Translations under genes and position numbers: made by a program
Source of the DNA: Rhodocollybia butyracea
Taxonomy: Eukaryota > Basidiomycota > Agaricomycetes > Agaricales > Omphalotaceae
Direction of reading: 5' to 3'
Assembly: GCA_015501585.1 (NCBI GenBank)
Contig: JADNRY010000021.1
Span: forward strand, 248,001-312,000
Length of the DNA: 64,000 bases
Notes under the pieces: model-generated
The model's database searches: none
What the model saw: the letters and a program-made list of their open reading frames with translations, nothing else
Told to the model about the DNA's origin: nothing
In this document: positions 1 to 13,036 of the stretch, in pieces
Position numbering within the stretch: the first letter of the stretch is position 1
Layout of the letters: each line of letters begins with the position of its first letter

Positions 1-1110
1 TCTCTATCTTGTAGAGGGGCAAATGAAACGCTCTACGACACCAAAAAGCCAGATTTCTCTTCTTGGGCTTGTTTGCACTCTAGATTGCACATGGACTAGT
101 CCCGATAGGAACGCTTGTATGACGGGTAGTCCCGATGCTCAAGAAACGTTTTCCGATGCTGCTCCTTGTTCATCTTATCCGTGCCCACGGACTATTGCCC
201 GTTCGTTTTTGGAACGTTCAAAGCATATTGGCTGTATACCAAATGAGCTCTATGCTTTCGCGCCCAATTACCTTCATTCCTGTTCCTTTACTTTACTGCA
301 TCTGTCTTGGCGTTTTTCCTCTTGCGCCTTCTCTCACAGTCGTTTTTGGAATGGAGAGCGCTTCGAACTGCTGGGGGAAGCTTCAGCTAAGACGTTTGTA
401 TTGACTGACATTTTGGTGCTGTCTGCAAAATGCGTCTCATGTTCCATGGGGCCATGGACTTGCTCTTCTCTGCCCAGCCCTGTTGTTTTATCTTGCTATA
501 CTTCGGGAATTCTTTCTTCTGAACGCAAGACTTTCGACGTTATTCCCTTTTGGACTGCTTCCCATGACCTCCTATACTTCTCCTGGGGCCCAAACTACCT
601 CTTTATCGTGGCATTTGCCAAAGTAACGACTAGGGTAGGAAATCAGCCCAGTGAATCTTCGCCATGGAGGACCGTTTGCGATTTTTGAATTTAAACTGTT
701 TTTGGCTGTGCGCAGGTCCCGATGGCCTGACAATCATGTTGATCAGAGGTTTTGCCATCTTTTGCCTTTTTCGTCCTATTCCCTCGGGACTTCACAGCCG
801 CTCTTCGGTCCCAACTTTCGCGCGGTTCCTACGGGGGTTTTTGCGCTTCTGTAGTGCATCACCGTCACCTCTACCTCTACGTACCTCACCGGCTACTCAT
901 GCTCACTGTACCGGACATTGTCATCGTTGAGACCCACAACGAGAGGGGTATATGCCGGAATAGCATGGAGCATCTACTACGGTATTTCTTAACCCCCGCT
1001 CTCGCGACTCCTTTCTCTTTGTCTCCGGATTCATTTTGTGCAATCTTCCGCCTTCTGTTTCCGATATTACCTCCCCGTTCTTCCGTGCTTTCTTAGCTTT
1101 TTGATACCAC
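1..1110. other. Pyrimidine-rich stretch without recognisable gene
   Basis: The plus strand is unusually rich in T and C here. This keeps several overlapping frames open, the longest being 221 codons at 23-688. None of these translations has domain-like composition, conserved blocks or plausible splice structure, so I treat them as chance frames. It could be the long upstream part of an interrupted gene (see the NOP16 fragment at 1160) or a decayed mobile element, but no terminal repeats or transposase motifs are visible. Confidence 0.4.
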
Positions 1111-1159
1111 TATATTCATCATTCATGATAACTAACGAAAGTGTTATTGTCGTTTTTAG

Positions 1160-1407
1160 AGCTGCAAACGTTATCCACATTAGCGCCTCTGAGTGAATTG
1201 GAACGCCGTACTACACTCTCTCCTTCATTGTCCGGTGTGGGTGCAAGACATACATCTGAACGAGAGCTTGCGTATCTCCAACGATTAGTGGAGAAACACA
1301 AGGTCGATGTCGAGGCGATGGCGCGAGACAGGAAGCTGAATACTGCGCAGCGGACTGCTGGAGAGTTAAAGCGGGCTCTCAGGAGGGCAGGATTGGAGGT
1401 GGCGTAG
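1160..1407 (+). pseudogene. NOP16: C-terminal fragment of ribosome-biogenesis protein NOP16
   Basis: The last about 45 residues before the TAG at 1405-1407 match the NOP16 C-terminus. A run starting RHTSERELAYLQRL leads into EAMARDRKLN, followed by a basic helix ending in RRAGLE. NOP16 is a nucleolar protein of 60S subunit assembly. The fragment opens right after a TTTTTAG that looks like a splice acceptor (about 1153-1159), so it resembles a final exon. The basic N-terminal half of NOP16, including its start, is not present in the 1,150 nt upstream, where normal introns are about 50 nt. Either the gene was truncated, or a large insertion or rearrangement separates its exons. Family assignment is from recalled similarity. 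Confidence 0.5.
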
Positions 1408-2516
1408 TACGATCTTTTGAGGACAGTATCCGCGAGAGGAGTTTTTGTTTGTAGTAAAACTCTGATGTTGCTTTCCCTCAAAGAAGATTCATGTGAAGCG
1501 GGGCGGAGGATGTAACGAAATACTCGCTACTAATGTACGGCATTACTGTCACGGTCGGCGTGCATACGTGAGTCCCTTTGCAACGGAGTGGTTTACGAAC
1601 GTACTTTGATCTGCATAACGGAGAGTGTGGGCAAAGTGTTGACTGACATACTCAACGACGTCTGATATTATGGAAACTAGTACTATACTGTCTAGCATTG
1701 GAAGGGAAAACTGAGGATTGGGCGTTGAGTGAAAGGTTTGATCGGACGGTGCTATAGCGCGCTCAGCGTTTCCTTTGTGCAAATGACTGGAAATTCGCAC
1801 GGACGCGTCGGAGGCACTCGAGTTGATTTTGAACGACGGGTTCTAGTGATTAATACTAACTTCACTGCTGGTGGTTTATGGGTTGTTTACTTTTGATTTA
1901 GGTGTTCTCATGTCATTGTCAAGCAGTGGGTGCAGTTTGCAGATACTTGGAATCCATATAGAGATTTGAATGGGCGTTTAAACCAAATGCATATAACATA
2001 CGGAGCAGTATTTTTAGCCCGGGGTTCTTGGGAAGGGAGGAATTTGACTTTGTGTCGGAAGGAAAACAGTAGCGTGTAAAATGCAGTGTGTAGAGATTCC
2101 GGTTATAAGTACGTACCATCGGGGAAGCTTTGTATGACACGCAGATGGTGAGCAAAGCATCGGTAAACGTTGTATGAATGATTGGGAAGTAAAGTTGGAG
2201 AGAGCGACGATTAGGTTCAAGATCTATTGATGTGACCGAGGCATATGCTTTAAATGGACAAAGTACGGAATATAAATATATTTAAATATTATATTTCTCA
2301 TCTCTCGCTGAAGGCTGTCACTTACAGTGAGTGACAGTGAGTGACTGACTCGACTGAGGGTCTTGCTCTTTCAGAACTTGATCCTGATTTGATCTAGATT
2401 CGTACGTCAATGTGGATTGCTTTTTTCTTACTTCACTGGATCTCCGCTTTATTCGTACTTGATTTCTTATAAGATGCGCTTCAAACAATGCTCTGCTTTT
2501 GTAACTCTTCTTCATC
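1408..2516. other. Intergenic region, no gene seen
   Basis: Short frames on both strands lack conserved features. A small imperfect direct repeat of GTGAGTGAC-type units lies at about 2328-2350, just upstream of the Zn2Cys6 factor, and AT-rich sequence at 2270-2300 may belong to that gene's promoter. Confidence 0.4.
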
Positions 2517-5500
2517 ATGTCGCCGAGAGCAGGGTCTATCCCGACATCATCATCGACCAGAAGCACTAGCTCACAGCCCTACCCACGACGAGGAGGAGCA
2601 AAATCAAACCGTCTGCAATTCAGCGCATGTAGCGCGTGTCGTCTGCGAAGGTACCTTGTGTTCAACTTTTTTTAATTCATCTTTTGCTTATATCTCTCAA
2701 GAGTTCGCTGCGATCTAAAAGACATCACAATTCCAGTCACCGGCCCAAATCCTGCTTGCTCAAACTGCAAGGAACGCGGCTTCAAATGCGTGCAAGTCGC
2801 CAGTGATATAACGATCAGATAACTCTCTCTTATTGTTTTCTTTCAGTGACGAATTTGCCGACGTCAAAGCCGTCAAGCTTCTTCGACGTGGTCGCCGTCT
2901 TCAGCAAGTGGAGTATGTTTCGTATTTTGGCTTGCTGCCAATGAGTGTACTAAGCACGACGTTCAGAGCAATATACGGGAAAGCAGCTGACCAAAACTCC
3001 TCTTCTACATATCTTGGTCTTCCAACACGCCTGCCCAGCACTATCCCCCTCCTGCAGCCAGAATTTTTTGAATCGTCCTTTTGGCAGTGGTTTAGTTTGC
3101 AACGTATGTCCCTGTACTACGATCCACGATTTCACCGGCATTGATTTCTCTAACCCAGGTCCAATCATCGATGCCGCGGAATTTCCGGTTCGTTTCGATG
3201 CACATGTAAAGGGATCTCATCCTCTCGGATACGAGGGAAGTCTTCTCGCGATGCTGCTAGTTGTCTGGGCTGCATCGTTTAGTGTCGACGAGCGTGGTAT
3301 TTCTTTTGATTCTAGCGACGTCAGACCAACCTCCCGGAAGGGAAACATGGACGGTAGGATGAAAGCTACTGATCGCAATTCTTCGGTCGGAGATGCAATC
3401 AGCACTCGACGAGGGAGGAAAGAGAGGTCCGAGGCCATGCTCAGAGAGGTTCTTGAGCTAGTTGATCTCCACGCAGTTATGCGCCGACCAACCTGGGATG
3501 GTGTCCGGGTTTTACTGCTTATCTTGCCTCTTCTTGAAGGTGAAGATCTTTCACGATTATATTGTCTTTTTACCCAATGTACTTTTTCACCATTCGACCT
3601 CTTATCCTTCTTTTATCATCATCTTCCTTCCCTTCTCTCTGTATTCTCCGCGGAGTCTGCCGCATACTTGTGAATCCTTCGTTCGATATCCCTCTGACTA
3701 CCTTTCATTTCCCAGATGTGCATCCTTTAGACAGATTAACGATGCACGAGGCAAGCCTCTCACAAGCTCATTCACTTTGCGCTCTCCTTTCTGGGCCGCC
3801 TTCAACCTCTTCTCTGGGTTCTTCGGGTTCTTCCGACGAAGCCATTGTGCGCGCGCGCGTATTTTGGTATGCGCATATGCAGGAAGGTATAACTACTGGA
3901 ATGAGAGGTGGTCGTTTCGTATTGTAAGTTGCTAGTGTGCTCTTTCTCTTGATTCTTCCACACTTTATCATTCTTCTTCATTTACTGACAACGTTTTCAT
4001 CTATAGAAACGAGGACGACTTGGACGTATTTCAAAGCACCTTACCACCGTTTCATAACATGTCACCTCGTGGTGTGAGCGGAGTCAGCTATATTTCAGGA
4101 GGTGGACTGCCTTCTCCCACCTCTCCTACCTTCCCACCAGGCTTTCGAGATGGTTCACCAAATTCAGGCACCCATCCCTACCTACAAGTGACGCATATAT
4201 TCTCGACACCTCTGCACTTGAGCTCGGTTTGCCGTAAGATTCATGCGGTCCTTACCGGTGTAAAGGCAACTCGTAGGATAGAGGAAGGTGGCGGAGTCGA
4301 CGCCGAAGGCATGCGGGAAGTCTGGGAAGGCCTCGATAGATGTTGGGAGGAGTTTGAGGCCATCAGGAGAGGTTCTAACGCTAGTGCTGGAAGCTCTATG
4401 GCCGGGGACGCCGACATTCAAATCGAGAGATTCGTTAGTGGATGGCAGGTTAGTTTACACTTCCGCGATTTGTTTTTGATAGATCCTGACTCATGTATCC
4501 CCGCGTTTCATAGATATTTATTTTCGAGTGTCGTGAGTTTATTTCCTTGTTTACCAACATGAAACTTTTGACTCATTGTTTTATTTACAGACAACGTTAT
4601 TCGCGAATCACTCAAACAGTATGCTTCACCTCCTAGCACGCCCGTTACTCGTTCTCCCAATCGTTCTCCCTCTCCGTTCGTCTCACCGCATCATCTACAC
4701 GATATCGCTTCCAAAAAATGTTTCCGCCTCCTTCCATGTGTTCTCAGCATCATTAAACATCACCTCACCCTCACTTATGACATTGCCGAGCCTACAGGCC
4801 TGTTCAAATGGGATACAGGTCTTGTCCGGGACGGGTGTTTTTTCGCGGCGTTCTTGTCTGCCAGTGTAGACAGTGAGCAGCTTATTGACTATGCCACGCA
4901 TGAAACCTCTGTATCCCAGTTTGGACGGCTGCACTTCAAACAGGAGCCCTCTGAACGTGGCTTCGGTGGAGGGGTCGATATTATCCGACCCGGGCTCCTA
5001 CCGATTCTAGATGCGGATGAGGGTACCCGGATATGTTTGGCAGCGATCGCAGAAATGCGGTGGGCTTTTTCTAAATCAGAGGAACGTGAAGACGCGATTC
5101 GGATAATATGGGAGGATAACAAAATCAAGAAACAGCGGCAAGGCCAGCAACAACACTACGCTGGGACCGCTGGGGGCCACGGAATTCCTTCACTCCCTGA
5201 GCTTGAGCTCAGATACCAACCCCCACCACATCAATCGACATCATCCTACGTTCTGCATGGCCTAACTCCTTTGTCAATGGCGTCGTCAGCTCATGGTAGC
5301 CCGAATTCTGCGCCTGTAACCGCTTGTAGTACAGACGGTGGTGGGGCCAATGGATGGCTGTCGTACACACCTCCTGGTACTTCCTCATCTAGTGCCAGCA
5401 CGCCTCTCAGTGCCCAAGGCTCTCCCGTGTTTGCCACTAGTATGTCGACCATACCCAGCTCCTTCAAAAATAATGTACAAGACGACTTTTACCACGTCGG

Positions 5501-5762
5501 TGTCAACGACCTGGATCAATTCAGCTTCAATGCACCTCCTGCACCATCTGTCGTGAACAATTCCAACTCGATGATGGCTGCATATCAAAGCAGTACCTCT
5601 GCCACCCATCCAATACATACATCCGGAAACAACGCTGGTACACATAACGGAACGAGCTATCTAGATTTCAATACGGCCGGGGGTACATCATCTATCATGG
5701 GGCACGGGGAGGATGGATGCGCTCCTCAATTTGTAGAAGATGTTCACGGGTTCTATCACTGA
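2517..5762 (+). CDS. Zn(II)2Cys6 fungal transcription factor, 882 aa
   Basis: Nine exons sum to 883 codons: 2517-2650, 2702-2791, 2847-2912, 2967-3103, 3159-3539, 3716-3923, 4007-4448, 4514-4532 and 4591-5762. Near the N-terminus is a binuclear zinc cluster with cysteines at about 38, 41, 48, 64, 67 and 74 (CSACRLRRVRCDLKD, then CSNCKERGFKC). It should bind DNA in the nucleus. A leucine- and arginine-rich segment follows, then a long middle region (LLAMLLVVWAASFSV and onward) resembling fungal transcription-factor regulatory regions. The C-terminal 250 residues are Ser/Thr/Asn-rich and look disordered, as in activation domains. The start is the first ATG in frame with the cluster. Intron 2 begins with GC rather than GT; a GT one base earlier would give a stop. 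The target genes are unknown. Confidence 0.9.
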
Positions 5763-8700
5763 ACTCCGTTGTTCTGAGCGAGATTTTTGGTCATCCCACC
5801 AATATTCTAGCCGCTGTCCCACCTTGAGACCGCCTTTGCATCCATTCTTCTTTTTTGGTATTCGCCATCCCAATCTTTTTGTTTATATATGTAAATTATT
5901 CGCTATCCATCAACTTAGACCCCTCTGTAAGTATACCATGCATACAAGCAAGTTTCAAGCAAGCAACTTCTCATTAATTTCTTTCAGCACTGTACAATTA
6001 ATGCTTTTTGTGTTCAAAATTCTATACTTATCCGTAACATTAGCATAGCAAAGTGTCGAAATGTAAGTCCTACTCCTGTATTCTTGGATTGGAATAAAAT
6101 CAAACATACCTACTCATACCTACTCATCGAACGATATCCCTGAAGATTTATCGGGATGATGTGATCCCAAGACGTAGATGTGGGCCGCATCGGTTTGAGA
6201 AGAGTGTATCCAATGAGGACTTCCATTATTTCATAGAGATCATCAGGGGTGGATGATAGCTCTCTCCCGTCCACTGCACATTCGGATTCGAGATCCGAGG
6301 ATTGGCTTCTACGGCGCGGAGTTATCGTGGCCATGGGAGGTAGGATAGAGGGACTGGAAAAATTCTTAACCTCACTTACCAACGTTTGGGAGTACCTTGC
6401 TTTCATGGAGATCGCCTTGGCTGACCCAGATTTGCAATCGTGCCATATATACTTGTTGAGAACACTTTTCTTTAAAATTCTAGTACGCATTACTTATTTG
6501 ATTACATCAAATCGTACTTCAACCTCGACTCAAAACTACTTGAGGTTTTGGTAGGACTCGGAGTAATCCATGACTATTGTAGATAGTCTCTTCTATTCTT
6601 CTACCCTCCTGCTCAAGCTCTGAGATCTCTGGGTCACAGGAAGGGAAGGGAAGCTGCTAGAATCGTTACTTCGGCGCTTAATTTACGCGTCGAAATAAAT
6701 TAAGACGTGACCGGGGCACTCAGGGGAATAATGTGCTATAGAGTGTTACAGCCCCTTGCTCACTTATCCAAGGTCTCATGAACAAGTGGGACAAGTGGGA
6801 CATACAAAGGCAATTTTGGCCGTTTTTGGCAATACAAAAGATATGTCAGGAACTGAGGGATGGAATTTGTATCGATTTATTCACAGGAAAAAGTTCGCGG
6901 AGACCAAGCGGAATATGAATTATTCATCATAATCAATCAATAAAGTGTTTGGAATTTCCGACGAAATCTGCCTTCGTACTGGGAACACTCTATGTACTAT
7001 GTATTACTCCGTGGCAAGTGACAGCGAAAGTGATGGATCGCAAGAAACGTGAATTTCTATACGTACATCAGTTTCATCACTCTGCAGATAAATCGAGGAT
7101 TCCACATGGTGCCACATGGCCGTTGAAGATGAAACTTCAAGCTTCAAGCTCAAGTAGATCGAAGAAATTCACCACCTCACGTATTCAAAACTCCGGGTTG
7201 GTACACATCCAAAACCAATTTACTTACTGCATTTTGTGATCCGGCAGTGGATAGGAGACAAATGGACGCCATCAGTCACAACACCGATAGTCACAACACC
7301 AATCATTCTGTGGAAATGTATTGCTTTATCAGGCAAATGCAAGTTTGACAGTTAGAAAAAAAGCATCTTGAATTGTATGTCCTCGCTTGTCACTACTATC
7401 ATTCTTCGGCCCTCCGAGCCTTTACAGGCCTTCCCTTGCACACACCAATTGAGTAATAATTAATAATTGTTTAGCGGAACCCGGCTGTTCAATGAATATT
7501 GAAGCCCGATGATCAGAACAATAACAATGAAGATACTAGAGCTGGTCTGAGATTAGAAGCAAATTTACGTTGATTCTTTATTTCAAAAAAAGGGATATGC
7601 TTAGGCTCGCTTCGGTTGTATGACATCTGCAGTCTGGCCATCTCGAAGATGTTGTTATATCAATGAAAATAGGTTAACCTAGATGACACAGACAAATTCT
7701 GGGGAGCTCGAAGCAAATGGAGGTAAGGGCACCTTCGGAACAGGGTAACAACCTCCGAAGATTCCTCTTCAAGGGGATAAAACTTATTGCGGAAAGTTCA
7801 AGTCCAGGAAAGGCAAACACAAATGGAGATAACACTAGCAAGAACAACCAATCACAAGTTTCTTCAACATAAGGAAAGGGTTGGACTCGTAGGTAAGTAG
7901 TTATGATATGACAGTCCCACTATGTACGCTGAAAATTTTATCTCTGCATCTCAAGATTCGCTTTCTGAGAGCTTTTCTAAGTACTGATTTCTAATAACTC
8001 CCTCTGAGATCTTCCAATGAAATAATAAATTCTCTCCTCATCCTTCCCCGCTCCGAGAGGTCCAAGGACCTTCTGAATGGGTTTTTCAATGATGACTGCA
8101 AGACGAACTTCAACCAAACCTAGAAGTATGACCTCACAAGGATGAAGATGATATCTACCTCCTCACCTCACACTTCAATAATGATCTGCCGAACTGAGCT
8201 CACTATCCCATGCACAGAATGGCCCATTAATCTAGTGCAAGATGAGGTGTTCGAACAGTTGAAGTCCGAATTGCTTCTAGAACACAATTGTTTATGCTAC
8301 CATGGAACGCGCCATGCGTGTGGCGTGGGACCTGGCTGCTTTTTGGATTTCAATAGGGGACCTGCGCCGGTTTTCCTCCCTTCTAACAATAGCTCTTCTT
8401 CAGTCTGTCAAGCATTAGTAGGAAATGTTTATGTTCCTTCATCGTGCAAGTCAAAACGAAATCATTCAGAAAACAGCTGAAATCTCGAGGTGTGAGAATT
8501 GCTTGACTTCGATTGTCTATTATTGGCCCTCTATGCACTCCTGAAGGTCTGTCAATCTTCCACGCAATTGTTTTTCCATCAGTGATTGAAGCCTAGTATG
8601 AAAACAATAACTTCGGTCGACTTAGGTTTTAGATGGCATTGGAAAGTCCGAAGCCCTGATTGATGCATTCTTCACTTCAACTAATAGTTACTAAACTTTC

Positions 8701-10349
8701 AGTCGATTGAAAGCGCTAACTTCAGGAGGATATTCCGAGTCCAATCTCCATAGAAAGAAGTTGGCTGTTATATAAATCACAGGGGTTTTCATTTCTGAAT
8801 AGGAATAATTAACCCTAACTTCCCCACTTGAAAGTTGAAGTGATAATTTTCTCACAATAATAATCCTGACTGAAGAAAAGTGGTAACCTCTTAGTCGCCT
8901 TTCTGACGGAGTCGCTGACAGATGAAGGGGGGAGGGGGGCGAGAGCGATATGGAAGTAGATGTGGCACCGAGCATGTTGGGGAACGAGAGACCGTCATGG
9001 ACAGCGGAAAAAGAAGAGGTATAGACTTCCCCTGAAGGTACCACTCAGTGGGCAAGCGACAAACGTAAGAAAGTGGTACATGGTAGTTGGCCCAATACTG
9101 AGATAATTGACATAGTGAGCTTTGCATTGACCTTTCTGCCCTCAATCAACTGGCTCTGAGCACTTGACAAGCCTCTGTGAAGTCCCGGAAAATCGCTGCA
9201 GTCTATCCTAGTCCAGCGTATTTATTGGCGAGACAGTGTAAAGTCCGCCCCAGACGATGTAAAATGACGTCATTTACTCCCCTTATCTTTCGGAAATGAT
9301 CTTGTGTCGAGGACGCAATTTTGATAGAGTGTACTTCCGGATCCGAAGCTAGGAGTGGAGGGTTCACGTATGTGCGTACCGAGAAAGGACCATGAGACGA
9401 GGAGTTTTAGGGTTCCATGAGACGAGGAGAACATGGCAAGAAAAAGCTTTTAGAAAGGGATTCCATCTGTATCTAGCCTGGTTGTTTGGGAAAAGTATTC
9501 AACCCCTCTACATCTGAATTCACCAAAAATCAGCTGCTTTGTCGACCGCTTTTCGAAGTTGTACACGAGACCGAAGAGTTGAGGCCGGAGGGAGTGAATA
9601 TGTTTTGCCACAAAAAGAGCTTTGGGACCTCGAGTCTGGGTCGTGAAAGCATTCAAGTTCAGGACTTCAATGGTCGGATGTTTACTATTGAGGATGGGCT
9701 GTCAAAGCCTTGGAATTGAGAACTGCTATTGAAATGAATAGAAGTTGCTCTTCAGGTGGTGGTGCAAGAGTCAGGTGAAAATCATTCTATATCCTGATAT
9801 CCTGACCACCCGACCGCTATGTATTCAAATTCAAATTTCAGCACATGTTTCTACTGGACTCGACGCAACCAGGCAGCTTGGACTTGATCATGGGCTATCT
9901 GGATTACATTGGTTTCTTGGACCTTACCAGACAGTTTGGATTGCACTGGTTAAGTTTCTGAAGAACCAAAAGCCATTGATAGTCGGGCCGGCATGTGGAT
10001 GTTCCGCATAGCGCACACAATGCTTAACTCTTTACAAGGATTTCGGTTCACACGTTGATCATGATAACACCATTTTCCACCTCTATTCTTGCTCCGGTGC
10101 CATAATTTTAACCCTTTCTCTCACAGGAAGTCTTCGATACCCTAGATGGCCACAGTGGCTTTAACTACGGATGGATCGCATACGCATTGCTTTCCTCGAT
10201 CCCATGTGCAATGCTTCGTATAAATTACGCTTCAGCCGACCATGTGAAGGTAAAACTATATGTAAGGCCCGGAGATAGTCTTCGATGATAAGAAGTTCGT
10301 ATAAAGGCATCAGCTCTAACAGCCCACATCTGGCACCGAGCCGATTACG
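5763..10349. other. 4.6-kb gene-poor, AT-rich region
   Basis: After the 3' end of the Zn2Cys6 gene I see no supported gene. A minus-strand frame at 6334-6110 (74 codons) and a plus frame at 8142-8480 (112 codons; it contains YHGTRHACGVG) are the least random-looking. They have no recognisable domain, no partner exons and no clear start context. There are small local repeats (CATACCTACT-type at about 6107-6126, AGTCACAACACC at about 7275-7303). It may be a relic of old transposons or decayed genes, but no ends or target-site duplications can be defined by eye. Confidence 0.4.
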
Positions 10350-13036
10350 ATGGTCTCCCATTCCTTTATACGATGGGTTTTGGCTGCGTCTCTCCTTCGA
10401 TCCACTGTATGGGCTGCCTCGCACATACTGCACGAGAAAAGGGATGCCCCTCCGAGTGGCTTTGCTCTCGTTGGTTCAGCCCCTACGGACCAAATGCTAA
10501 ATATGCGTATAAATCTTGCTATGGGAGATCAAGCAGGTCTGCTGGCTGCTTTGGAGCAAGCTAGTACACCATCGAGTCCAACTTTTAGGGAATGGCTTAC
10601 TAAGGAACAAGTAAGTATTCACATCCGATGAAGAGCTTAAGCTTACTTGGACAAGGTCGAATCCTTCGCTTCACCATCCACTGAGACGGTGCAAGCGGTG
10701 ACAGAATGGCTGAGCTCGTTTGGTATCACCCCCACCCCAGCTACACCTTCCGGAGACTGGCTCAAGTTTTCTGTCCCCGTCAGCACTGCTAACCACCTTC
10801 TCAACACCGAGTTTTCCGTTTTCAACCACACCGAGAGTGGGCAGATGTCCGTCCGGACATTGGAATACTCCGTCCCAAGTGATCTTCAAGCTCATGTGAA
10901 AGCTATTCACCCAACAACTTCGTACGTCCGGCTCAATGTGCTGTCTTTGTTTCGCCACCAACTCAATTCTTGACGCATAGATTTAATGGACCTCTCCGTG
11001 CACGAACGCCCCTCACGGCTATCTCAGCAGCCAAATTCGCACCCGAGAAGCGTCAGACTCCTGCGAGCTGTGACCAAACGGTCACTCCTTCATGTCTGCA
11101 GAGCTTGTATGGTATTCCTAGTGCGCCAATCACTTCTACGAAAAGTTCGTTGGGTGTTTCTGCATTCTCAGATCAGAACGCTAATGCGGTACGCATATCA
11201 GAGCATATCAGCTACGGTATATGATTACGAACTTACGAAACTGATATATAGGATGATCTCACCACCTTCCTCAAGGATTTTAGACCCGATCTCTCTTCCG
11301 ATTTGACTTTCATTACTGAACTTTTTGATGGCGCTGTTAATAGCCAAACCGGCTCCAAGGCCGGAGTCGAAGCCGTGAGTCTTGTCATCTACAGATTTTC
11401 CGTCAGAGCAGCTGATTTCTCTCTGAAGAACCTTGACATTCAATAGTGAGTACCCGAGCAGTTGGGGGCCGTTTCTTGTCTGATCTCCCTTGTCCTCCCC
11501 AAAGCACTGTCGGACTAGCAAATGGAATCCCTGTTGTATTTGAAGACATCGGAGACAATACACAAGATGGCGCTGATGATGGATTCCTCGACAGCATCAA
11601 TGACCTGCTTAACCAGACTAGCCCCCCTCTTGTGTTCTCCACGAGCTACGGGTTTGATGTCGAATCGGATCTTTCCTTGAGTTTATCCATGTAGGCCGCG
11701 TATTTTTTCTACACCCTTTGAGCTTTCAGTTGATCCGAATCAGCGCTCTCTGCAATACTTATCTGCAGTTAACGTCGCGAGGTGCTATTCCGAAAAGTTG
11801 TTCGTGTTAAGTAACAGAACTCAACTCATCTTTGAAGGCGTGACTATTAATTTTGCAAGTGGAGATGGAGGGGTAGCGAGGTATGCCCAAAATCATCTTC
11901 ACAATCCAAAATTCTACTTACATCACCTTTCAGCACCCCAGGAGTAAAGTGCACGGGTAAGTGACAACATCCCGCGAAAACAGAATCTCTTGACATTACG
12001 AGTCGATGACAGGAAAGCCTTTCCCACCTACGTTTCCAACGTGTCCATAGTTCGTTTCTTTGTTCCCCGATTCGTGAATCCCCCATTTCTTATCGTCCTT
12101 ACAGTGTTACATTGGTTGGTTCGACGCAAAACGTACCTGAAATCGGAGCTAATTTCACCGCTGGAGGTGAGATTTTTACTTCTCTCCGTTTGCTGCTTTG
12201 ACTCAAATTGTCTGCAGGTTTCAGTAACTACTTCCCTCAACAATCATGGCGTAAGTCCCACCATTCCTCCTTCCGTTTTATGACTTATTTTTATGTCTTG
12301 CGCTCAAAACGTATAACAGAGGCCGACGCCGTGCAAGCATATCTTGCCAAGCTCGGGAACACCAACGTAGATATTGTCCAATTACATTGTTATAAAGTCT
12401 ACTGAACCCTCCTTTTCATAGAAGGGCCTCTTTAATGCCTCTGGACGTGCCTACCCTGACGTCTCCGCCCAAGGTAATAATATCGAGATTGTTGTTGACG
12501 GGGAAACCGGCCTAGTAGCGGGCACATCATGCTCTTCACCGATCTTCTCATCAGTAATTGCTCTCTTGAACAATGAACTGCTCAGTGCTGGTAAATCACC
12601 CCTTGGTTCTTGAACCCATGGATTTACGCGAACCCACAAGCTTTCAATGATATCACGTAAGCTTTCTGTTCATTGTGGGCGTATTGCAAGTGACACTGAC
12701 GCACTTTACAGTAAAGGTATGTTTTTCAGCCGTTTGAAGGTATGTTTGTTCTAAGTCATCGCTACCTTCCTCCTCTCTTCGCTCCCTTCCTGCTCTTCTT
12801 GCCCTACAAAAATAGGTTCAAATCCCGGCTGCGGTACACAAGGTATACCTTCACCTGTTCCATTTTCTTCTAGTGGCTGACCTGATTAATCAGGGTTCCC
12901 TGCGGAGGTTGGCTGGGATCCAGTTACAGGTAAGCTTCTAACCTTGTTCACATCAGAAACAGGGTATCATGTCTTGTTTTCACTAGGGTTGGGTACTCCC
13001 AATTATGCAGCTTTGCGAACAGCTGCCGGATTGTGA
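10350..13036 (+). CDS. Secreted sedolisin (S53) serine protease, tripeptidyl-peptidase-like, one frameshift
   Basis: Eighteen exons encode an acid serine-carboxyl peptidase. A hydrophobic signal peptide (about residues 1-22) is followed by a pro-kumamolisin-type propeptide (EWLTKEQ, then a second block ending near TTSFNG) and the S53 catalytic domain. The catalytic Glu and Asp lie in GVEANLDIQ (about 11365-11445) and the catalytic Ser in AGTSCSSP (about 12520-12545). SGDGGVAST and the C-terminal calcium-site region GWDPVTGLGTP are also present. It probably cleaves extracellular peptides for nitrogen acquisition. Exon 15 is only 5 nt (12712-12716). Exons sum to 1,697 nt, one short of a whole number of codons. 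The missing base lies near 12605, where the frame otherwise stops after KSPLG before FLNPWIYAN. The complete protein would be about 565 aa. Confidence 0.88.

Noticed and set aside
23..688. 221-codon plus-strand open frame at the window start
   Set aside because: Composition follows the T/C bias of the strand (many Ser, Leu, Phe, Cys), with no conserved blocks or splice partners; overlapping frames are equally open.
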